Assembly (NCBI GenBank): GCA_946621045.1 | Contig: CAMOOA010000054.1 | Coordinates: 1 to 7,935 of the forward strand | Direction of reading: 5' to 3' | Length of the DNA stretch: 7,935 nt | DNA from: an uncultured Erysipelotrichaceae bacterium | GTDB taxonomy: Bacteria > Bacillota_I > Bacilli_A > Erysipelotrichales > Erysipelotrichaceae | Shown: positions 5,984 through 7,935 of the stretch, piece by piece | Layout of the letters: every line of letters starts with the position of its first letter | How positions within the stretch are numbered: the stretch's first letter is position 1 | Translations under genes and position numbers: made by a program | The notes under the pieces: model-generated | Databases searched by the model: none | What the model was told of the DNA's origin: nothing | Seen by the model: only the letters and a program-made list of their open reading frames with translations

Positions 5984-7762
5984 ATGAATTCAATCCAGAA
6001 ACAGTTTTATAAAGTTATCGCATTACTGGCGCTCTTTCTGGCAGGCTGTACCGCGCAGGTTCCGGAACAGCCGAAACCGGAAGAAACGCTGAATGAAGCT
6101 GCAGTCAAGGCGGGAGAAGAGCCGGAAAAGGAACTGGAAGAAGAGTTCGAAGAAGAACAGGAAGAGCCGGACATTTCTGAATCCGGGAATATTGAGATTC
6201 TGTTTACCAGCGACATGCACTGCGGCATTAATGAGGGGTTCGGCGTAATCGGCCTGCAGGAAGTCAGAGAATCACTGAAACAGAGGGGTATCAGAACACT
6301 GCTTGTAGATGACGGGGATGCCATTCAGGGTGATATCATCGGAACACTTACCAAAGGCTCCGCCATCATTACGTTGATGAACGACCTCCGCTATGATGCG
6401 GCGATACCCGGCAATCATGAGTTTGACTATGGCATGGAAAATTTCCTTTCACTGGCGGAACAGGCAGAGTTTCCGTATATCAGTTGTAACTTCAATGAGG
6501 ACGGAAAACTCCTGTTTGACCCATATATCATCAAAGAGGTAAACGGAAAGAAGATTGCGCTGATTGGCGTAACAACCCCGAAAACACTGACTTCATCTTC
6601 TCCGGCAAACTTCATGGATGAATCCGGGAAAATTGCTTATAACTTCATGCAGGACGAGTCAGGGGATCTGCTCTGGCAGACGATTCAGAAGAATGTGGAT
6701 GAAGCCCGTGAAAAAGGAGCGGATTATGTCATTCTGATGTGTCATATCGGCAATGAGGAAATCGTTGAACCGTTTAACTTCCAGACTCTCATTGAACATA
6801 CCAGCGGGATTGATGTCGTGCTTGACGGTCACAGTCATGACACGGATCAGGTCGTTATGAAGAACAAGGACGGAGTGCCCGTACATCGCAGCGCCTGCGG
6901 CACAAAGCTGCAGTCCATCGGCTATGTCCGTATTGACGGCAAATCCGGCGATATTTCAACCGGACTCTATTCCTTAAACAGTGATGTCCCCGCCGCAACA
7001 TTATTTGGCCTGGAGAACGACCTCAGCGAACCGGTGGAAAATCTGCAGGAAGATCTTGCGGAGATAATGGAACAGGAGATCGGAAAAACGGAATATGCGC
7101 TTGTCGCAAATGATCCGGAGAAAAAAGAATCAAACGGTTCTCCTCTCCGCATTATCCGCTGTCAGGAAACAAACCTTGGAGATCTTGCGGCGGATGCGAT
7201 GCGGTCTGAAACAGGTGCTGATATTGCGTTTGTGAACGGAGGCGGTATCCGAAATGAGATTTCTGCCGGTACGATCACGTACGCCGATATTATTAATGTA
7301 TTCCCGTTCTCCAATCAGATCTGTGTCAGCGAACTGACCGGTCAGCAGATTCTGGATGCACTGGAGTGGGGTGCCCGCTCTGTGCCCGGCCAGACCGGCG
7401 CATTCCTGCATCCGTCCGGACTCACCTATGAGATTCATGCGGAGATTCCTTCGTCCATTTCCATTACAAAAGACGGCATGTTTGCGTCGGTAGATGGAGA
7501 ATACCGTGTGAAGAATGTTATGGCAGGGGATGAACCGCTGGATCTTGCCAGAACCTATATGGTAGCCGGACTGGATTTCGTCATGAAGTATCATGGGAGC
7601 GGTTTTGGCATGATGGGGCCGGAAGAAGTGGTTCTGGATGAAGTAAAGATGGACAATCAGGTGATCATCGACTACATCATCGGAAAACTGAACGGCGTTG
7701 TCGGTGAAGAATATGCCGATCCGTACGGGCAGGGACGCATTAAAATCACAGGCGCTGATTAA
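5984..7762 (+). CDS. Surface lipoprotein of the 5'-nucleotidase / UDP-sugar hydrolase family
   Basis: A 592-residue protein. The N-terminal signal peptide ends in a lipobox, LFLAGC (17-22), so Cys22 should be lipidated and the enzyme held on the outer face of the membrane. Residues about 43-66 are a very acidic spacer. Residues 69-335 are the metallophosphatase domain with the dimetal ligand motifs SDMHCG (76-81), DDGDAIQG (109-116), GNHEFDYG (143-150), MCHIG (252-256) and DGHSHD (281-286). Residues about 365-592 are the 5'-nucleotidase C-terminal domain (TNLGDLAADAMR, FVNGGGIRNEI, NVFPFSNQI). The family removes phosphate from nucleotides or splits UDP-sugars outside the cell, feeding nucleoside and phosphate salvage. 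Where the family usually has GGDGF/Y near the end, this protein has HGSGF (537-541), losing the aspartate, so its specificity may differ. The start has AGAGGA nine bases upstream. The gene stands alone between its own promoter and terminator. Confidence 0.92.
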   Translation: MNSIQKQFYKVIALLALFLAGCTAQVPEQPKPEETLNEAAVKAGEEPEKELEEEFEEEQEEPDISESGNIEILFTSDMHCGINEGFGVIGLQEVRESLKQRGIRTLLVDDGDAIQGDIIGTLTKGSAIITLMNDLRYDAAIPGNHEFDYGMENFLSLAEQAEFPYISCNFNEDGKLLFDPYIIKEVNGKKIALIGVTTPKTLTSSSPANFMDESGKIAYNFMQDESGDLLWQTIQKNVDEAREKGADYVILMCHIGNEEIVEPFNFQTLIEHTSGIDVVLDGHSHDTDQVVMKNKDGVPVHRSACGTKLQSIGYVRIDGKSGDISTGLYSLNSDVPAATLFGLENDLSEPVENLQEDLAEIMEQEIGKTEYALVANDPEKKESNGSPLRIIRCQETNLGDLAADAMRSETGADIAFVNGGGIRNEISAGTITYADIINVFPFSNQICVSELTGQQILDALEWGARSVPGQTGAFLHPSGLTYEIHAEIPSSISITKDGMFASVDGEYRVKNVMAGDEPLDLARTYMVAGLDFVMKYHGSGFGMMGPEEVVLDEVKMDNQVIIDYIIGKLNGVVGEEYADPYGQGRIKITGAD

Positions 7763-7789
7763 TCTGACATTTGAATTCAGGAATGAATC

Positions 7790-7825
7790 AAAGCTCTCTG
7801 GAACAGTATGTTCAGGGGGCTTTTT
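7790..7825 (+). terminator. Intrinsic terminator of the nucleotidase gene
   Basis: AAAGCTCTCTGGAACA (7790-7805) pairs with TGTTCAGGGGGCTTT (7809-7823), with G-T pairs and one bulge, around a 3-base loop. A T5 run (7821-7825) ends it. It lies 28 bases after the stop codon. Confidence 0.85.
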
Positions 7826-7859
7826 CATATTCGAGATTGTTATAAACAGCAAAATCAAT

Positions 7860-7888
7860 AAAAACCCCGCCCCATTACGAGCGGGTTT
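7860..7888 (-). terminator. Terminator of the tRNA transcript
   Basis: On the minus strand AAACCCGC (7888-7881) pairs with GCGGGGTTT (7870-7862), with one bulge, and ends in TTTTT. It begins four bases past the encoded CCA of the tRNA gene. Confidence 0.8.
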
Positions 7889-7892
7889 GATA

Positions 7893-7935
7893 TGGCGCAG
7901 GAACAGGGATTTGAACCCTGGCACCCTGTTACAGG
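7893..7935 (-). tRNA. 3' part of a class II tRNA, probably tRNA-Ser (cut by window end)
   Basis: Read on the minus strand, the window holds a variable arm (CCTG-TAA-CAGG), then TGC, a T arm with 5-bp stem CAGGG/CCCTG and loop TTCAAAT, the acceptor 3' strand TTCCTGC, discriminator G and an encoded CCA. A long variable arm with G73 fits tRNA-Ser better than tRNA-Leu or tRNA-Tyr, which usually carry A73. The anticodon lies outside the window, so identity is inferred. A class I reading (5-base variable loop GGTGC) is possible but fits less well. Confidence 0.8.

Noticed and set aside
7130..7924. A 264-codon minus-strand frame running to the tRNA
   Set aside because: It is antisense to the nucleotidase and extends across two terminators into the tRNA gene; it has no coherent protein features.

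Overview
The window looks like part of the chromosome of a low-to-mid-GC Firmicute, probably a gut or oral anaerobe of the Clostridia or Erysipelotrichia type. Reasons: strong GGAGG-type ribosome binding sites, short intrinsic terminators after nearly every gene, a Gram-positive style lipoprotein nucleotidase, a double-glycine leader-like small peptide and a tRNA gene with encoded CCA. The genus cannot be named from the sequence alone. Most genes are single transcription units with their own signals; no phage, insertion sequence or CRISPR array is visible.

Layout. 1-1529 (+): the 3' part of a carbamoyl-phosphate synthase large subunit (CarB) fused in frame to a complete-length diaminopimelate epimerase domain (DapF). 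It ends at a bidirectional terminator (1538-1585) facing a convergent gene. 1594-3096 (-): a UDP-glucose 6-dehydrogenase-type enzyme with an N-terminal XRE-family helix-turn-helix; its leader (3097-3217) holds a consensus -10 box and an inverted repeat. 3302-3805 (-): a gamma-carbonic anhydrase family hexapeptide-repeat protein with its own terminator and promoter. 3888-5246 (+): a MATE-family transporter, divergent from the carbonic anhydrase. 5302-5344: a strong bidirectional terminator shared with a convergent small gene at 5364-5567 (-), which encodes a 67-residue peptide with a double-glycine leader-like N-terminus and a four-cysteine zinc-ribbon-like C-terminus. 5568-5983: a largely non-coding stretch with hairpins and a promoter with an inverted repeat across its -10. 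5984-7762 (+): a surface lipoprotein of the 5'-nucleotidase/UDP-sugar hydrolase family, followed by its terminator. 7860-7935 (-): the 3' end of a class II tRNA (probably Ser) and its terminator.

How the genes relate. There is no single pathway. The CarB-DapF fusion joins carbamoyl phosphate supply (pyrimidines, arginine) to the lysine/peptidoglycan DAP branch. The dehydrogenase makes UDP-glucuronate-type sugars for surface polymers, and the nucleotidase salvages nucleotides at the surface. The features most worth a second look are the CarB-DapF fusion with alanine in place of the first catalytic cysteine of DapF, the HTH-dehydrogenase fusion with a possible self-operator, and the orphan double-glycine zinc-ribbon peptide.
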